Assembly (NCBI RefSeq): GCF_021049265.1
Contig: NZ_CP088018.1
Location: 2,480,001 to 2,544,000 of the forward strand
Source: Ruania suaedae
GTDB lineage: Bacteria; Actinomycetota; Actinomycetes; Actinomycetales; Beutenbergiaceae
Direction: 5' to 3'
DNA length: 64,000 nucleotides
The notes below the pieces were generated by a model. The model made no database searches, was not told the origin of the DNA, and saw only the letters and a list, made by a program, of their open reading frames with translations. The first letter of the stretch is position 1. The number at the start of each line of letters is the position of its first letter. This document shows, piece after piece, positions 40,031-51,118 of this stretch. The position numbers were made by a program, and so were the translations under genes.

Positions 40031-40945
40031 GTGTCTTCCACCTCTCCCACCGGACAACAGTTCCGCATCACCCATGGCCAGGCGGTCGCGACCGTGACCG
40101 AGGTCGGCGCCCATCTGCGCGAGTTCCACGTCGGAGGCCGTGACGTCGTCGTCCCCTTCGCAGCGGACGAGCTCCCACCGGCCTCCAACGGCGCGGTCCT
40201 GACACCGTGGCCGAACCGCATCCGGGACGGTCGCTACACCTGGGACGCGGTCGACTACCAGCTGCCGCTGACCGAGCCCGCACGAGGGACGGCACTGCAC
40301 GGTCTGACGAGTTGGCAGCGGTGGCGGGTCGAGACGCACACCGACTCGAGCGTTGCGCTCGCGATCGACCTTCCCCCCACGCCGGGCTACCCGTTTGCGC
40401 TGACCGTGGCCGTGCGCTACCTGCTCGACGCCGAGGGGCTCCGCATCACCACCACGGCCACCAACACAGGCACGGCCGATGCCCCCTACGGGGTCGGCTT
40501 CCACCCGTGGCTCTCCCCCGGCCCGGGGTCCCTCGACGAGGCCGTCCTGCAGCTGGACGCCACCCGGTGGGTCCCCACGGACGAGCGCCTCCTGCCCACC
40601 GGCGTGAGCGAGCTACCCACTGACCTCGACTTCCGGGAGCCGCGTGCTCTGGGTAGCACCGAGCTCGACGACGCATTCCTCGGGGCCACCTATGACGCCG
40701 ACGGCCGCTCCTGGCTGCGCCTGCAGGGCACTGACGGTCGTACGGCCGCGGTGTGGATGGACCGGTCGATGAGTTGCTGGCAGATGTGCACCGGCGACCA
40801 CGTCGCTGCAGTGGCAGCCCAGCGCACGGGCCTCGCCGCGGAGCCGATGAGTTGCATCGCCGATGCCTTCCGCACCGGTGAGGACCTGGTGCGACTGACC
40901 CCCGGCTCCAGCCACACCGTCACCTGGGGGATGACGCTGGCCTGA
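40031..40945 (+). CDS. Aldose 1-epimerase family protein
   Basis: 304 residues of the galactose mutarotase fold. Key features: the N-terminal sheet ending NGAVLTPWPNRIRDGRY, the active-site LHGL (His), VGFHPWLSPG (second His) and, near the C-terminus, WQMCTGDHV and EPMSCIADAF, where the general-base Glu is in AAEPMS. It interconverts sugar anomers; sequence is closer to the generic actinobacterial epimerase group than to E. coli GalM. GTG at 40031 is chosen because TAGGGT sits 7 bases before it; GTG at 40022 is possible. It is transcribed alone. Confidence 0.88.
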   Translation: MSSTSPTGQQFRITHGQAVATVTEVGAHLREFHVGGRDVVVPFAADELPPASNGAVLTPWPNRIRDGRYTWDAVDYQLPLTEPARGTALHGLTSWQRWRVETHTDSSVALAIDLPPTPGYPFALTVAVRYLLDAEGLRITTTATNTGTADAPYGVGFHPWLSPGPGSLDEAVLQLDATRWVPTDERLLPTGVSELPTDLDFREPRALGSTELDDAFLGATYDADGRSWLRLQGTDGRTAAVWMDRSMSCWQMCTGDHVAAVAAQRTGLAAEPMSCIADAFRTGEDLVRLTPGSSHTVTWGMTLA

Positions 40946-40959
40946 GCAGGACGCTCAGG
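40941..40959. terminator. Hairpin between convergent epimerase and M23 peptidase genes
   Basis: CCTGAGC and GCTCAGG form a 7-bp stem with loop AGGAC, covering the stop of the epimerase gene and abutting the stop of the peptidase gene at 40960. There is no T-run, so it is at best a weak or factor-assisted terminator for either strand. Confidence 0.4.
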
Positions 40960-42132
40960 TCAGCCCTGGGTGCACTGGAGCGTCTCGGCGGTCAGCGGCA
41001 CCGCGTTCTCGGCCAGCCACACCGCCGGGTCGACGGTGGTGAGTTCCTCGTCGACGTGGACCTCGAGGTGCAGGTGCGGCCCGGTGGAGTTGCCATAGGA
41101 GCCGACCGCGCCGATGCTCTCACCAGCGCTGACCTCCTGACCCGCCTGCACGTACACGCCGTTCGGGTACATGTGGACGTACCAGGTCCAGAACTTCTCG
41201 CCGTCGACCTCGTGCTCGATGATCACCAGCATGCTGGAGCGCCCGTCCCGGCCGACACCGGCATAGGTGACGGTACCGTCCGCCACCGCGTGGATCGGGG
41301 TCCCGGCGGCGGCGGACATGTCCAGTCCGGTGTGCTGGCCGTAGCTGCCCCAGATCGGGTGCACGCGGTTGCCGTAGCGGGAGGTGAGCTGATAGGTCCC
41401 CTCGACCATCGGCTGCACGATCTCGGGGGCGACGACCTCGACCTCCGAGGCGAGCACCCCGTTGGCCTGCACCGGCGCACTGCCGCACGAGCTGGGCACG
41501 CGCTCGGCACCGCTGCGGCTGGCCGAGACCAGCGAACGCAGGGAGGCGAGCGGGTCGGCCGCGAGCGCCGCAGGAGCGGCGGAGTAGACGGGCGTCCCGC
41601 CGGTGGTCAGGAGCTCGTAGCCGCTACTCTCGGCGACCGGGTGACCGGTAGCCAGGTCCGTGGAGGTCGACTGCGTGGCCGCGCCGCTGAGCGGGACCAC
41701 CGTGGTCAGCGCACCGAGGGCGCCGAGCACCGCAAGCCGGGGAAGCCAGCGGTAGGACGCGCCGCCGGGTGTACGGGCGGCGGAGGTCCCCGCGCGGCGG
41801 GCTGCCCGCCGCTGCGCCCGGTTGACCGGCGGCGTCGCCGTCTCCCGGCGGGACGCGGCGGCGGTGGCCATCGAACGCGCGAGGACGAGCGGCTTGGCGG
41901 TCACGTCGGCGACGGTGACGGGGCCTTCCTCGGCCACGGGGACCTCGGAGTTCGGCTGGTCGTCGGCCGGTGCCGGCTCGGCCGCTCGCTCGCGGGCCCG
42001 GAGCTCGCGGCGGGTCAGCGGGCGCGGCTGAGCATGCTCGCTCACCTGGTCGGCCCGCTGCTGCTGTGCGGCCAGGCGGAGCTGGCGTCGGGTCGGGAGC
42101 GCGTCAGCGGAGGACACACGCTGGGGACTCAC
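40960..42132 (-). CDS. M23 family peptidoglycan endopeptidase
   Basis: 390 residues. A basic cytoplasmic N-terminus of about 120 residues (ALPTRRQLRLAAQQQR...) precedes a single membrane helix (about 128-148, WLPRLAVLGALGALTTVVPL), a linker and a C-terminal LytM/M23 domain. The zinc ligands are intact: QHTGLDM (HxxxD) and HLHLEVH (HxH), with RVHPIWGSYG before them. It should cut peptide bridges of the cell wall outside the membrane. The long basic leader is common in actinobacterial M23 proteins. Start is GTG with GGAGG upstream. A -10-like TAAACT lies at 42210-42215. Confidence 0.92.
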   Translation of the reverse strand: MSPQRVSSADALPTRRQLRLAAQQQRADQVSEHAQPRPLTRRELRARERAAEPAPADDQPNSEVPVAEEGPVTVADVTAKPLVLARSMATAAASRRETATPPVNRAQRRAARRAGTSAARTPGGASYRWLPRLAVLGALGALTTVVPLSGAATQSTSTDLATGHPVAESSGYELLTTGGTPVYSAAPAALAADPLASLRSLVSASRSGAERVPSSCGSAPVQANGVLASEVEVVAPEIVQPMVEGTYQLTSRYGNRVHPIWGSYGQHTGLDMSAAAGTPIHAVADGTVTYAGVGRDGRSSMLVIIEHEVDGEKFWTWYVHMYPNGVYVQAGQEVSAGESIGAVGSYGNSTGPHLHLEVHVDEELTTVDPAVWLAENAVPLTAETLQCTQG

Positions 42133-42209
42133 ACAACCTCCGAGGACAGGGGAGATGAAACCGTTCCGGGTGCGCGCTGCACCCGGAGTTGAGATGGGGG
42201 AAGGTCTCC

Positions 42210-42215
42210 AGTTTA
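42210..42215 (-). promoter_or_regulatory. Probable -10 box of the M23 peptidase gene
   Basis: TAAACT on the minus strand gives a leader of about 70 bases. The leader contains an 8-bp hairpin, CCGGGTGC with GCACCCGG (42165-42183 region). It is too short for the c-di-AMP riboswitch that often controls cell-wall hydrolases, and no conserved core of that switch is visible. Confidence 0.35.
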
Positions 42216-42345
42216 CGACGCGTTCCTCGGGGAACGCGACGACCGAACCAGATCACGAAAGCGTAACGGAAAGCGCCATCACCCGTCCACACCCTCCCCC
42301 GGCGGTGCGAGCGACCTCACAGCGCCGGTGTGCCAGAGTTTGCCC

Positions 42346-43086
42346 ATGACTGCCGACGCCGGGGTGACCGAGACCATCGCCGTCCTCATCGTGGAGGACG
42401 AGCCGGAGATCGCCACGCAGATCGCGCGCCGCCTCGAGACCGAGGGCTGGCGGCCCCACATCGCCGGGACCGGCCCCGACGGGGTGCGCTCCGCCGAGGA
42501 ACTCGAGCCGGACCTTATCGTGCTCGATGTGATGCTGCCCGGGATCGACGGGCTGGAGGTGTGCCGCCGGATCCAGGCAGGCCACGCCGGCGCCGGCACC
42601 ACGGCCCCGCCGATCCTCATGCTGACCGCGCGAGACGACGAGACCGACATGATCATCGGCCTCGGCGTCGGCGCGGACGACTACCTGACCAAGCCGTTCT
42701 CGATGCGCGAGCTGCTCGCCCGCCTCAAGGTGCTGCTGCGCCGGGTCGACCGCGCCCGGCAGATCCCCGCCACCGCTCCGGCCGAGGGCACGAGCGCCGC
42801 CCTCACGCTCGGCGATCTGGTGATCGACCAGGGCGCGCGCCGCGTCACCCGCAACGGCAACGAGGCCCACCTCACGCCCACGGAGTTCGACCTGCTCCTC
42901 TGCCTCGCCCGGAGCCCCCGCACCGTGCTCTCACGCGAGCGACTGCTCGCCGAGGTGTGGGACTGGGTCGACGCCTCGGGGACCAGGACCGTGGACTCCC
43001 ACGTCAAGGCGCTGCGCCGCAAGCTCGGGTCGGACCTCATCCGCACCGTGCACGGGGTGGGGTACGCGCTCGAACCGACCGCATGA
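42346..43086 (+). CDS. OmpR-family response regulator
   Basis: 246 residues: receiver domain with the acidic pocket (VEDEPE), phosphorylated Asp in LIVLDVMLPGIDG, Thr in MLTARD and Lys in LTKPFS, then a winged-helix DNA-binding domain (LTPTEFDLLLCLARSP...VDSHVKALRRKLG...VHGVGYAL). Partner of the histidine kinase 10 bases downstream. CAGAGT lies 6 bases before the ATG and no ribosome binding site is evident, so a leaderless start is possible. The regulated genes are not evident; the divergent M23 hydrolase is one candidate. Confidence 0.95.
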   Translation: MTADAGVTETIAVLIVEDEPEIATQIARRLETEGWRPHIAGTGPDGVRSAEELEPDLIVLDVMLPGIDGLEVCRRIQAGHAGAGTTAPPILMLTARDDETDMIIGLGVGADDYLTKPFSMRELLARLKVLLRRVDRARQIPATAPAEGTSAALTLGDLVIDQGARRVTRNGNEAHLTPTEFDLLLCLARSPRTVLSRERLLAEVWDWVDASGTRTVDSHVKALRRKLGSDLIRTVHGVGYALEPTA

Positions 43087-43096
43087 GCACGCACGC

Positions 43097-44209
<1,113 letters not shown>

Positions 44210-44315
44210 CCCGCCGTTGACGAACGGTTGGCACCGGCCGTGCGGGTGATGTCACGATCCGGGACTGATCACCTCGAACCACCGCTATCTTGTGCCCTCA
44301 CCACGCTCGTTCGCC

Positions 44316-44321
44316 TAGGCT
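44316..44321 (+). promoter_or_regulatory. Probable -10 box of kgd
   Basis: TAGGCT, predicting initiation near 44328 and a leader of about 46 bases before the GTG at 44374. This is the only promoter-like element I could support in the 164-base gap after the histidine kinase gene. Confidence 0.45.
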
Positions 44322-44373
44322 GGAGGCCAACACATCCACATCGCGATCCAGCGTGAAAGAGGGCGATCCCCGA

Positions 44374-47300
44374 GTGTCCCAGCAGGCACCCCACGACGAC
44401 ACGTCAGCATCTGCGGCCTTCGGCGGCAACGAGTGGCTCATCGAGGAGATGTATGCCCAGTTCCGCGAGGACAAGTCACAGGTGGACCCGGCCTGGTGGG
44501 ACTTCTTCGAGTCCTATTCACCACGCGAGGTGAGTCCGGCCTCCTACGGTGAGGGCGAGGGCGCCTCGAGTTCCGCGAACTCCGCCGGCGCTGCCGCTGC
44601 CCGGCCGGTCCGGGACGGTCGTCAGGGCGATACCCCGACGCCCCCGAGCGCACCCGCCACCCCGGCCCCGAGCACGCCCCCCGTGCTGCCGGAGAAGCCC
44701 GTCGAGCCGGCCCCGGCCAGCACCGCGCAGGCCGACGACAACACTCCCCCGTCCCTGGATGTTCAGGGCGACGTGCCGCCCGAGCCGCCGCTGGCCACGG
44801 CCGAGGCACCCACGGCGGCCTACACCCGGTCGATGACCGGCGGTGGGCCACGCGACGCCGGCGGCGACGACGAGGTCTCCAAGCTGCGGGGGCCGGCCGC
44901 CCGCGTCGTCACCAACATGGAGGCGAGCCTGGCCGTCCCGACGGCGACCAGCGTGCGGACCGTCCCGGCGAAGCTGCTGGTGGACAACCGCATCGTGCTC
45001 AACAACCATCTTGCCCGCAGCCGGGGCGGGAAGGTCTCCTTCACCCACCTCATCGGCTTCGCGGTGGTCGAGGCGCTCGGGGACATGCCGGAGATGAATG
45101 CCGGTTACCGCGAGATCGACGGCAAGCCCGGTCTGGTCCGCCCCGCGCACGTCAACTTCGGCCTAGCCATCGACATGGCCAAGCCCGATGGCAGCCGCCA
45201 GCTGCTGGTGCCCTCGATCAAGGGTGCGGAGTCGATGGACTTCGCGGCGTTCTGGCGGGGCTACGAGGATATCGTCGCCAAGGCACGCGGCAGCAAGCTG
45301 ACGGTCGAGGACTTCGCCGGCACCACCATCACGCTGACCAACCCGGGCACCATCGGGACCGTGCACTCGGTACCGCGCCTGATGGAGGGTCAGGGCACCA
45401 TCGTCGGCGTCGGGGCGATGAACTACCCGGCCGAGTACCAGGGTGCCTCGCCGGAGACGATCGCCAAGCTCGGCATCTCCAAGATCCTCACGATCACCTC
45501 CACCTACGACCACAGGATCATCCAGGGCGCCCAGTCCGGTGACTTCCTGCGGATCGTGCACAGCAAGCTGATCGGCGAGGACGGGTTCTACGACCGGGTC
45601 TTCGCCTCGCTGCGGGTGCCCTACGAGCCCGTGCGATGGACCACCGACGTCTCCGCGGACTCCGTGGACGACCTGGGCAAGCCGGCGCGCATCGCCGAGC
45701 TGATCCACGCCTACCGCTCGCGCGGGCACCTGCTCGCCGACACCGACCCGCTCGCCTACCGCCAGCGCAAGCACCCCGACCTGGACGTGCAGAACCACCA
45801 GCTGACGCTGTGGGACCTGGATCGTACGTTCCCCACCGGCGGCTTCGGGGGCAAGCCCCGGATGCCGCTGCGCGACATCCTCGGGCTGCTGCGCAACTCC
45901 TACTGCCGCACCGTGGGCGCGGAGTACATGCACCTGCACGACGGCGCCCAGCGGCGCTGGTTCCAGCAGCGGCTGGAGTCCGGGTGGGCCAAGCCCGAGG
46001 TCGAGGACCAGCGGCGCATCCTGCGCACCCTCAACGCCGCCGAGGCGTTCGAGACCTTCCTGCAGACCAAGTTCGTGGGGCAGAAGCGCTTCAGCCTCGA
46101 AGGCGGGGAGTCCCTGATCCCGCTGCTGGACCGGATCCTCGAGCGCGCGGCCGAGGAGTCCCTCGACGAGGTCGGCATCGGGATGCCCCACCGCGGGCGC
46201 CTGAACGTGCTCGCCAACATCGCGGGCAAGTCCTACGCCCAGATCTTCGCCGAGTTCGAGGGCAACCAGGACCCCCGCACCGTGCAGGGCTCGGGCGACG
46301 TGAAGTACCACCTGGGCACCGAGGGGACCTTCACCGCCTCCTCCGGGGCCACCACGAAGGTCTACCTCGCCGCCAACCCCTCCCACCTGGAGGCGGTCGA
46401 CGGTGTGCTCGAGGGTGTGGTCCGGGCCAAGCAGGACCGTATCGACCTCGGGGGTGCCGGCTTCTCCGTGCTGCCGATCCTCATCCACGGCGACGCGGCG
46501 TTCGCCGGTCAGGGTGTGGTGACCGAGACGCTCCAGCTGTCCCAGCTGCGCGGTTACCGCACCGGCGGCACCGTGCACATCCTGATCAACAACCAGGTCG
46601 GGTTCACCACCGGCGCCTCGGCCTCGCGCTCGACCCTGTACGCCACCGACGTGGCCAAGGGCCTGCAGATCCCGATCTTCCACGTCAACGGCGACGACCC
46701 CGAGGCCGTCGCGCACGTGGCCGAGCTCGCCTTCGACTACCGGCAGCAGTTCAACAAGGACGTCATCATCGACATGGTGTGCTACCGCCGCCGCGGTCAC
46801 AACGAGGGTGACGACCCCTCGATGACGCAGCCGGTCATGTACTCCCTGATCGAGAAGAAGCGCAGCGTCCGCAAGCTCTACACCGAGGCGCTCGTGGGCC
46901 GCGGCGACATCACCGCCGAGGAGGCCGAGGAGTTCCTGCAGCACTACAAGGGCGAGCTGGAGCGCGTCTTCACCGAGGCCCGCGACGGCAGCCAGCGCTC
47001 GAGCGGGGACCAGGTGGCCGGGCTGGAGCCGCCGGAGTCCCAGCTCGAGGACGCGGGAGTGATGGTCGGCTGGCAGACCGCCGTACCGGAGAAGGTCCTC
47101 GCCCATATCGGCGCGGCCCACACCCGTCCGCCCGAGGGCTTCGACGTCCATCCCAAGCTCAACCAGCTGCTCGAGAAGCGCGAGGCGATGTCCACCAGCG
47201 GCGCCGTCGACTGGGGCTTCGGCGAGATCCTCGCCTTCGGCAGCCTGCTGATCGAGGGCACGCCGGTGCGGCTGACCGGGCAGGACTCGCGCCGCGGCAC

Positions 47301-48234
47301 GTTCGTGCAGCGCCACGCGGTCATGCACGACCGCCTCAACGGCGCCGAGTGGACGCCGTTGATGTACCTCACGCCCGAGCAGGCGAAGTTCTGGGTGTAC
47401 GACTCCTCGCTCAGCGAGTTCGCGGCCGTCGCCTTCGAGTACGGGTACTCCGTGGAGCGCCCGGACGCCCTGGTGCTGTGGGAGGCGCAGTTCGGTGACT
47501 TCGTCAACGGCGCGCAGGTGGTGATCGACGAGTTCATCACCTCCGCCGAGCAGAAGTGGGCGCAGACCTCCTCGGTGGTGCTGCTGCTGCCGCACGGGTA
47601 CGAGGGCCAGGGGCCAGATCACTCCTCGGCGCGCAAGGAACGGTTCCTGCAGCTGTCGGCCGAGGACAACATGATCGTGGCCGAGCCCTCCACGCCGGCC
47701 AACTACTTCCACCTGCTGCGGCGCCAGGCCTACCAGCGTCCGCGCCGGCCGCTGGTGGTGTTCACCCCGAAGCAGCTGCTGCGGCTGAAGGCAGCCACGT
47801 CCTCGCTGGAGGACTTCACCACCGGCACGTTCCAGCCCGTGATCGGGGACTCCGCCGTCGAGGCCTCCACGGTGCGCCGGGTGCTGCTGTGCAGCGGCCG
47901 GGTCTACTACGACCTGCTGGCCGAGCGGGCCAAGCGCGAGGACGACTCGGTCGCCCTCGTGCGCATCGAGCAGCTCTACCCCCTCGATGCCGCGGCGATC
48001 CAGGCCGAGCTGGAGCGCTACCCGAACGCCGAGTTCGTCTGGGTGCAGGACGAGCCGCGGAACCAGGGCGCCTGGACCTACCTGGTCACCCGGCTGCCGG
48101 GTTACGCCCCGGTCGTGGCCGATCGCGGGATCCGGGTCGTCTCCCGGCCGGCGTCCGCCGCTCCCGCAGCAGGCACCGCCAAGAAGCACCAGGCCGAGCA
48201 GGCAACCCTGCTGGAGGAGGCGTTCGCCCAGTGA
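44374..48234 (+). CDS. kgd: Multifunctional 2-oxoglutarate dehydrogenase E1/acyltransferase (alpha-ketoglutarate decarboxylase)
   Basis: 1286 residues, the fused actinobacterial form. Order: N-terminal E1 recognition helix ([20 protein letters not shown]), a Pro/Ala-rich linker (about 45-150), an E2-type acyltransferase domain ending in [10 protein letters not shown] (no lipoyl domain), then the thiamine-dependent E1 domain with [28 protein letters not shown] and [13 protein letters not shown]. It oxidatively decarboxylates 2-oxoglutarate in the TCA cycle; in mycobacteria it is regulated by GarA/OdhI. GTG at 44374 is favoured over GTG at 44353. Its stop overlaps the next gene (GTGA). Confidence 0.96.
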   Translation: MSQQAPHDDTSASAAFGGNEWLIEEMYAQFREDKSQVDPAWWDFFESYSPREVSPASYGEGEGASSSANSAGAAAARPVRDGRQGDTPTPPSAPATPAPSTPPVLPEKPVEPAPASTAQADDNTPPSLDVQGDVPPEPPLATAEAPTAAYTRSMTGGGPRDAGGDDEVSKLRGPAARVVTNMEASLAVPTATSVRTVPAKLLVDNRIVLNNHLARSRGGKVSFTHLIGFAVVEALGDMPEMNAGYREIDGKPGLVRPAHVNFGLAIDMAKPDGSRQLLVPSIKGAESMDFAAFWRGYEDIVAKARGSKLTVEDFAGTTITLTNPGTIGTVHSVPRLMEGQGTIVGVGAMNYPAEYQGASPETIAKLGISKILTITSTYDHRIIQGAQSGDFLRIVHSKLIGEDGFYDRVFASLRVPYEPVRWTTDVSADSVDDLGKPARIAELIHAYRSRGHLLADTDPLAYRQRKHPDLDVQNHQLTLWDLDRTFPTGGFGGKPRMPLRDILGLLRNSYCRTVGAEYMHLHDGAQRRWFQQRLESGWAKPEVEDQRRILRTLNAAEAFETFLQTKFVGQKRFSLEGGESLIPLLDRILERAAEESLDEVGIGMPHRGRLNVLANIAGKSYAQIFAEFEGNQDPRTVQGSGDVKYHLGTEGTFTASSGATTKVYLAANPSHLEAVDGVLEGVVRAKQDRIDLGGAGFSVLPILIHGDAAFAGQGVVTETLQLSQLRGYRTGGTVHILINNQVGFTTGASASRSTLYATDVAKGLQIPIFHVNGDDPEAVAHVAELAFDYRQQFNKDVIIDMVCYRRRGHNEGDDPSMTQPVMYSLIEKKRSVRKLYTEALVGRGDITAEEAEEFLQHYKGELERVFTEARDGSQRSSGDQVAGLEPPESQLEDAGVMVGWQTAVPEKVLAHIGAAHTRPPEGFDVHPKLNQLLEKREAMSTSGAVDWGFGEILAFGSLLIEGTPVRLTGQDSRRGTFVQRHAVMHDRLNGAEWTPLMYLTPEQAKFWVYDSSLSEFAAVAFEYGYSVERPDALVLWEAQFGDFVNGAQVVIDEFITSAEQKWAQTSSVVLLLPHGYEGQGPDHSSARKERFLQLSAEDNMIVAEPSTPANYFHLLRRQAYQRPRRPLVVFTPKQLLRLKAATSSLEDFTTGTFQPVIGDSAVEASTVRRVLLCSGRVYYDLLAERAKREDDSVALVRIEQLYPLDAAAIQAELERYPNAEFVWVQDEPRNQGAWTYLVTRLPGYAPVVADRGIRVVSRPASAAPAAGTAKKHQAEQATLLEEAFAQ

Positions 48235-48842
48235 GCGCCCACGCCGCGGCGGGCTCGGACCGGCGGCGGATCTGCGTGGTCGGTGACGAGCTCGTCGCGG
48301 GCGTCGGTGACGCCCGCGGTATGGGCTGGACCGGCCGCGTGGCTGCCCGCACGCGCGCCGAGGAGCCGATCGAGCTGTACTGCCTGCCGGTGCCGGACGA
48401 GACCACCACGGCACTGTCGGGGCGCTGGGAGAGCGAGTGCAACCGGCGCTTCGGCCACGGTGAGAACCGCCTGGTGGTGGCGCCCGGGTCGGCCGACCTG
48501 CGCCAGGGCGTCTCGCTCGCGCGCAGCCGGCTGAACCTGGCCAACGTGCTCGACGATGCCTCCAACCGGAACGTGCCGGTCTTCGTACTCGGCCCACCAC
48601 CGCGCAGCGACGTGGATCCGGGCGCGCTCGGCGAGCTCTCGACGGCGTTCGCCGACGTCTGCTCCCGGCGCCGGGTGCCGTACGTGGAGACCTACCAGCC
48701 GCTGCGCGACCACGAGCAGTGGCACTCCGACCTGGCCACCACCGGCGGCCGCCACCCCGAGCAGGCCGGTTACGGCCTGCTCGCCTGGCTGGTGCTGCAC
48801 AACGGCTGGCACGAGTGGCTGGGCCTGCCCCAGGACGGGTGA
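48231..48842 (+). CDS. SGNH/GDSL hydrolase-like protein with altered nucleophile
   Basis: 203 residues of the SGNH fold. Block I reads [20 protein letters not shown]: the nucleophilic Ser of GDSL is replaced by Glu. Block V ([17 protein letters not shown]) keeps the His, and VFVLGPPP occupies block III without the usual Asn. The catalytic set is therefore incomplete, and the protein may be inactive as an esterase or may act differently. The GTG overlaps the kgd stop by 4 bases, so it is translationally coupled to kgd. No signal peptide. Function unknown. Confidence 0.8.
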   Translation: MSAHAAAGSDRRRICVVGDELVAGVGDARGMGWTGRVAARTRAEEPIELYCLPVPDETTTALSGRWESECNRRFGHGENRLVVAPGSADLRQGVSLARSRLNLANVLDDASNRNVPVFVLGPPPRSDVDPGALGELSTAFADVCSRRRVPYVETYQPLRDHEQWHSDLATTGGRHPEQAGYGLLAWLVLHNGWHEWLGLPQDG

Positions 48843-48867
48843 GGCCCAGCCCTCCCTTCCCGGAGGT

Positions 48868-49026
48868 TCAGGTCGACGGCGGCGAGTCGGGCCTGCCGTC
48901 ACCGTCGATGTCGTAGGCCTCGGGCTCGTCCGGGTGGCCCCGCAGGTGGAGCAGTGCCGCCACGAGCCCTCCCCAGATCAGCAGCAGGGTCACCACCATC
49001 ATGATCAGTGCACCGGTGTCCATCAT
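48868..49026 (-). CDS. metS: MetS-like small subunit of the NSS transporter
   Basis: 52 residues: one membrane helix (about 4-26, ALIMMVVTLLLIWGGLVAALL), then a short acidic tail (HPDEPEAYDIDGDGRPD). Small proteins of this size directly after an NSS transporter match corynebacterial MetS, which is needed for methionine/alanine uptake. The ATG overlaps the stop of the transporter gene (ATGA); a second ATG at 49023 is equally possible, both behind AAGGAG. The gene is easily missed because of its size. Confidence 0.85.
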   Translation of the reverse strand: MMDTGALIMMVVTLLLIWGGLVAALLHLRGHPDEPEAYDIDGDGRPDSPPST

Positions 49027-50543
49027 CGGTCTCCTTTCGCGCGGACGGGCTCGTCGTGGAGGGCACCGGAGCGCCACGGGATCAACGACAGCACCACCGC
49101 GAGGGCGATCAGCAGGAGGGCCAGACCCCAGCCGTAGATGTTGACGTAGCCGGCGGGTACGTCGCCGTACCCCTCGGTGATCCGCGTGATCAGCCACTGG
49201 ATGAACATCACCCCGATCACGATCGGACTGACGACCCCGAGCATCACCCGCCACGGCGCACCGACCCGGAACGAGGAGATCTCGTTCAGGTGATCACCCA
49301 GGCTGCGCAGCCGCCGCAGGCCCCAGGCGACCGTGATCACCGAGACCAGGCCGGCACCGACGATGCCGAAGTTGTTGGCCCACTGGTCCACCACGTCGAG
49401 CAGGTTCAGGCCGGTCGTGGTCGGGAAGAGCAGCAGCGAGATCACGGCCATGCCACCGCCGACCGCGACGACGGACGTGGTGCGGGAGATGCCGGTCTTG
49501 TCCTCGACGGCGGTCAGCACGACCTCGACGATGCTCACCAGGGACGTGATCCCGGCCAGGACGAGGGCCGCGAAGAACAGCACCCCGAACACGGCGCCCA
49601 GCCCACCGCCGATGCTGGAGATGATCGAGGGGAAGGCCACGAACGCCAGGCCCGGCCCGGAGGTGGCCACCTCGGCGATGGCGACCCCCTGGGACTGGGC
49701 GAGGAAGCCCAGAGCGGAGAAGACGGCGATGCCGGCGAGGATCTCGAAGCCGGAGTTGGAGAACGCCACCACCAGGCCCGACCCCGTCAGGTTGGTCTTG
49801 CGCTTGAGGTGGGCGGCGTAGGTGATCATGATGCCGAAGGCGATCGAGAGCGAGAAGAAGATCTGACCGTAGGCCGCGATCCACACCTCCGCGTCACCGA
49901 GCGCGGCCCAGTTCGGGGTGAAGAAGGCGTTCAGGCCCTCGATCGCTCCCGGTAGCCGGACCGCCTGGATCACCAGCGCGATGAAGATCACCACGAGCAG
50001 CGGGATGAAGACCTGGGCGATCCGGGCGATGCCGTTCTGCATCCCGGCGCGGTGGACCAGGAGCGCGAACAGCCAGACGGCGGCCAGCGGGATGAGCACT
50101 CCCGGGACCCATTCGATCCCGACGGCGAACTCCCCGCTCTGCTGCAGGAACGTCCGGCCGAAGAAGCCCTCGGGGTCATCGCCCCACTCCTCGGTGGCCG
50201 AGAAGCCGACGTAGCGGATGGCCCAGGCGATGACCACCGCATAGTAGACGGCGATCACGAACGAGATGCCGACCTGCCACCACCCGATCGCCTCGGCCGG
50301 CCGGCCCAGCAGCCGCCAGCTCTTCGGAGCCGAGCCTCGGTACTTGTGCCCGATGGCGTAGTCCATGAACAGGATCGGGATCCCGGCCGTGAGCAGCGCG
50401 ACGAGATAGGGAATGATGAAAGCCCCGCCGCCACCTTCGTAGGCGACGTAGGGGAAGCGCCAGATGTTGCCGAGCCCGACGGCGGACCCGATCGCGGCGA
50501 AGATGAACGCCCGCCGCCCCTTGAACTGCTGTCTCTCGCTCAT
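49023..50543 (-). CDS. metP: Sodium-dependent amino acid transporter (NSS family, MetP-like)
   Basis: 506 residues, about twelve membrane helices in the LeuT/SNF fold. The NSS signature is at the N-terminus (FIFAAIGSAVGLGNIWRFPYVAYEGGGGAFIIPYL reads through helix 1, holding the sodium and substrate site). With the small subunit downstream it matches the MetPS system for methionine and alanine. GGAGG precedes the ATG at 50543. It is divergent from the bL37-like gene. Confidence 0.93.
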   Translation of the reverse strand: MSERQQFKGRRAFIFAAIGSAVGLGNIWRFPYVAYEGGGGAFIIPYLVALLTAGIPILFMDYAIGHKYRGSAPKSWRLLGRPAEAIGWWQVGISFVIAVYYAVVIAWAIRYVGFSATEEWGDDPEGFFGRTFLQQSGEFAVGIEWVPGVLIPLAAVWLFALLVHRAGMQNGIARIAQVFIPLLVVIFIALVIQAVRLPGAIEGLNAFFTPNWAALGDAEVWIAAYGQIFFSLSIAFGIMITYAAHLKRKTNLTGSGLVVAFSNSGFEILAGIAVFSALGFLAQSQGVAIAEVATSGPGLAFVAFPSIISSIGGGLGAVFGVLFFAALVLAGITSLVSIVEVVLTAVEDKTGISRTTSVVAVGGGMAVISLLLFPTTTGLNLLDVVDQWANNFGIVGAGLVSVITVAWGLRRLRSLGDHLNEISSFRVGAPWRVMLGVVSPIVIGVMFIQWLITRITEGYGDVPAGYVNIYGWGLALLLIALAVVLSLIPWRSGALHDEPVRAKGDR

Positions 50544-50695
50544 CCAGTCCTCCGTCGCACCGAGTTCAGCGGCCTCGCCACGCGACGAGGCTGCGGACAC
50601 CGTACCGGCTCAGCGGCCGGCGGGCATACGCATCGCCGTCGGCGGATGTGGGATCATGTCTCCTGGCCCTGACCCCCGAGACCCGAGGAGCTGCG

Positions 50696-50770
50696 ATGAG
50701 CAAGCGCGGACGCAAGCGCAAGGCACGCCGTCACGGCGCCGCCAACCACGGCAAGCGCCCCAACTCCTGA
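50696..50770 (+). CDS. Ribosomal protein bL37-like (24 residues)
   Basis: A 24-residue, highly basic product that begins MSKRGRKRKARRHG and ends NHGKRPNS. It matches mycobacterial bL37 in length, charge pattern and the NHGKRPN end; bL37 is a small large-subunit protein found in actinobacterial ribosome structures. GAGGAG lies 5 bases before the ATG, and a strong terminator follows 21 bases after the stop, so it is an independent gene. Similar proteins are sometimes annotated as AURKAIP1/COX24-domain proteins. Confidence 0.85.
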   Translation: MSKRGRKRKARRHGAANHGKRPNS

Positions 50771-50790
50771 CGCCAGGACGACGAGCGCAG

Positions 50791-50826
50791 AAGGCCCAGG
50801 CACCTCCACGAGGTGCCTGGGCCTTT
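50791..50826. terminator. Strong bidirectional terminator between bL37-like gene and rsrA
   Basis: AAGGCCCAGGCACCTC (50791-50806) and its exact complement (50810-50825) form a perfect 16-bp stem with a 3-base loop, followed on the plus strand by TTTCG and preceded (minus strand) by a TT run. It lies between the ends of two convergent units and should end both. Confidence 0.85.
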
Positions 50827-50854
50827 CGCCTGTCGACGGCGCCGCGTGAGGGTC

Positions 50855-51118
50855 TCAGCGGCGCTGGCGCAGCAGCGTCAGCTGCGTGCGCACCCGCAAC
50901 CGCAACTCATCAGGTGCCACCTCGACGCAGGACTTGCGCAGGATCACCCGCACCTCCTGCTCCCGGCTGACGGCGTCCAGACACGTCTCGCACTCGGCGA
51001 TGTGAGCCTTGAGGCGCTCCAGGTCACCGTCCGACATCTCGCGGTCGATGTACTCGTAGAGGTGCTCCAGCGCTTCCTCGCAGTGGCACGCACCATTCTG
51101 CTCTCGGGGCGAACTCAC
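50855..51118 (-). CDS. rsrA: Mycothiol-system anti-sigma factor RsrA
   Basis: 87 residues of the zinc-associated anti-sigma (ZAS) group. The metal-binding residues are in CHCEEAL and HIAECETCL (HxxxCxxC), with a further Cys at RKSCVE. In reduced form such proteins hold SigR; oxidation forms disulphides, releases zinc and frees the sigma factor. The GTG overlaps the sigR stop by 4 bases, so the pair is made in equal amounts. The next gene is convergent across a strong terminator. Confidence 0.93.
   Translation of the reverse strand: MSSPREQNGACHCEEALEHLYEYIDREMSDGDLERLKAHIAECETCLDAVSREQEVRVILRKSCVEVAPDELRLRVRTQLTLLRQRR

Noticed and set aside
42133-42345. c-di-AMP riboswitch upstream of the M23 peptidase
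   Set aside because: The leader is only about 70 bases and shows a single GC hairpin; the conserved riboswitch core is not visible.
45163-48600. Open frame of 1145 codons on the minus strand
   Set aside because: It is the antisense shadow of kgd; GC-rich codon bias leaves such frames open. The product is a low-complexity Arg/Gly/Val/Leu mixture with no recognisable domain.
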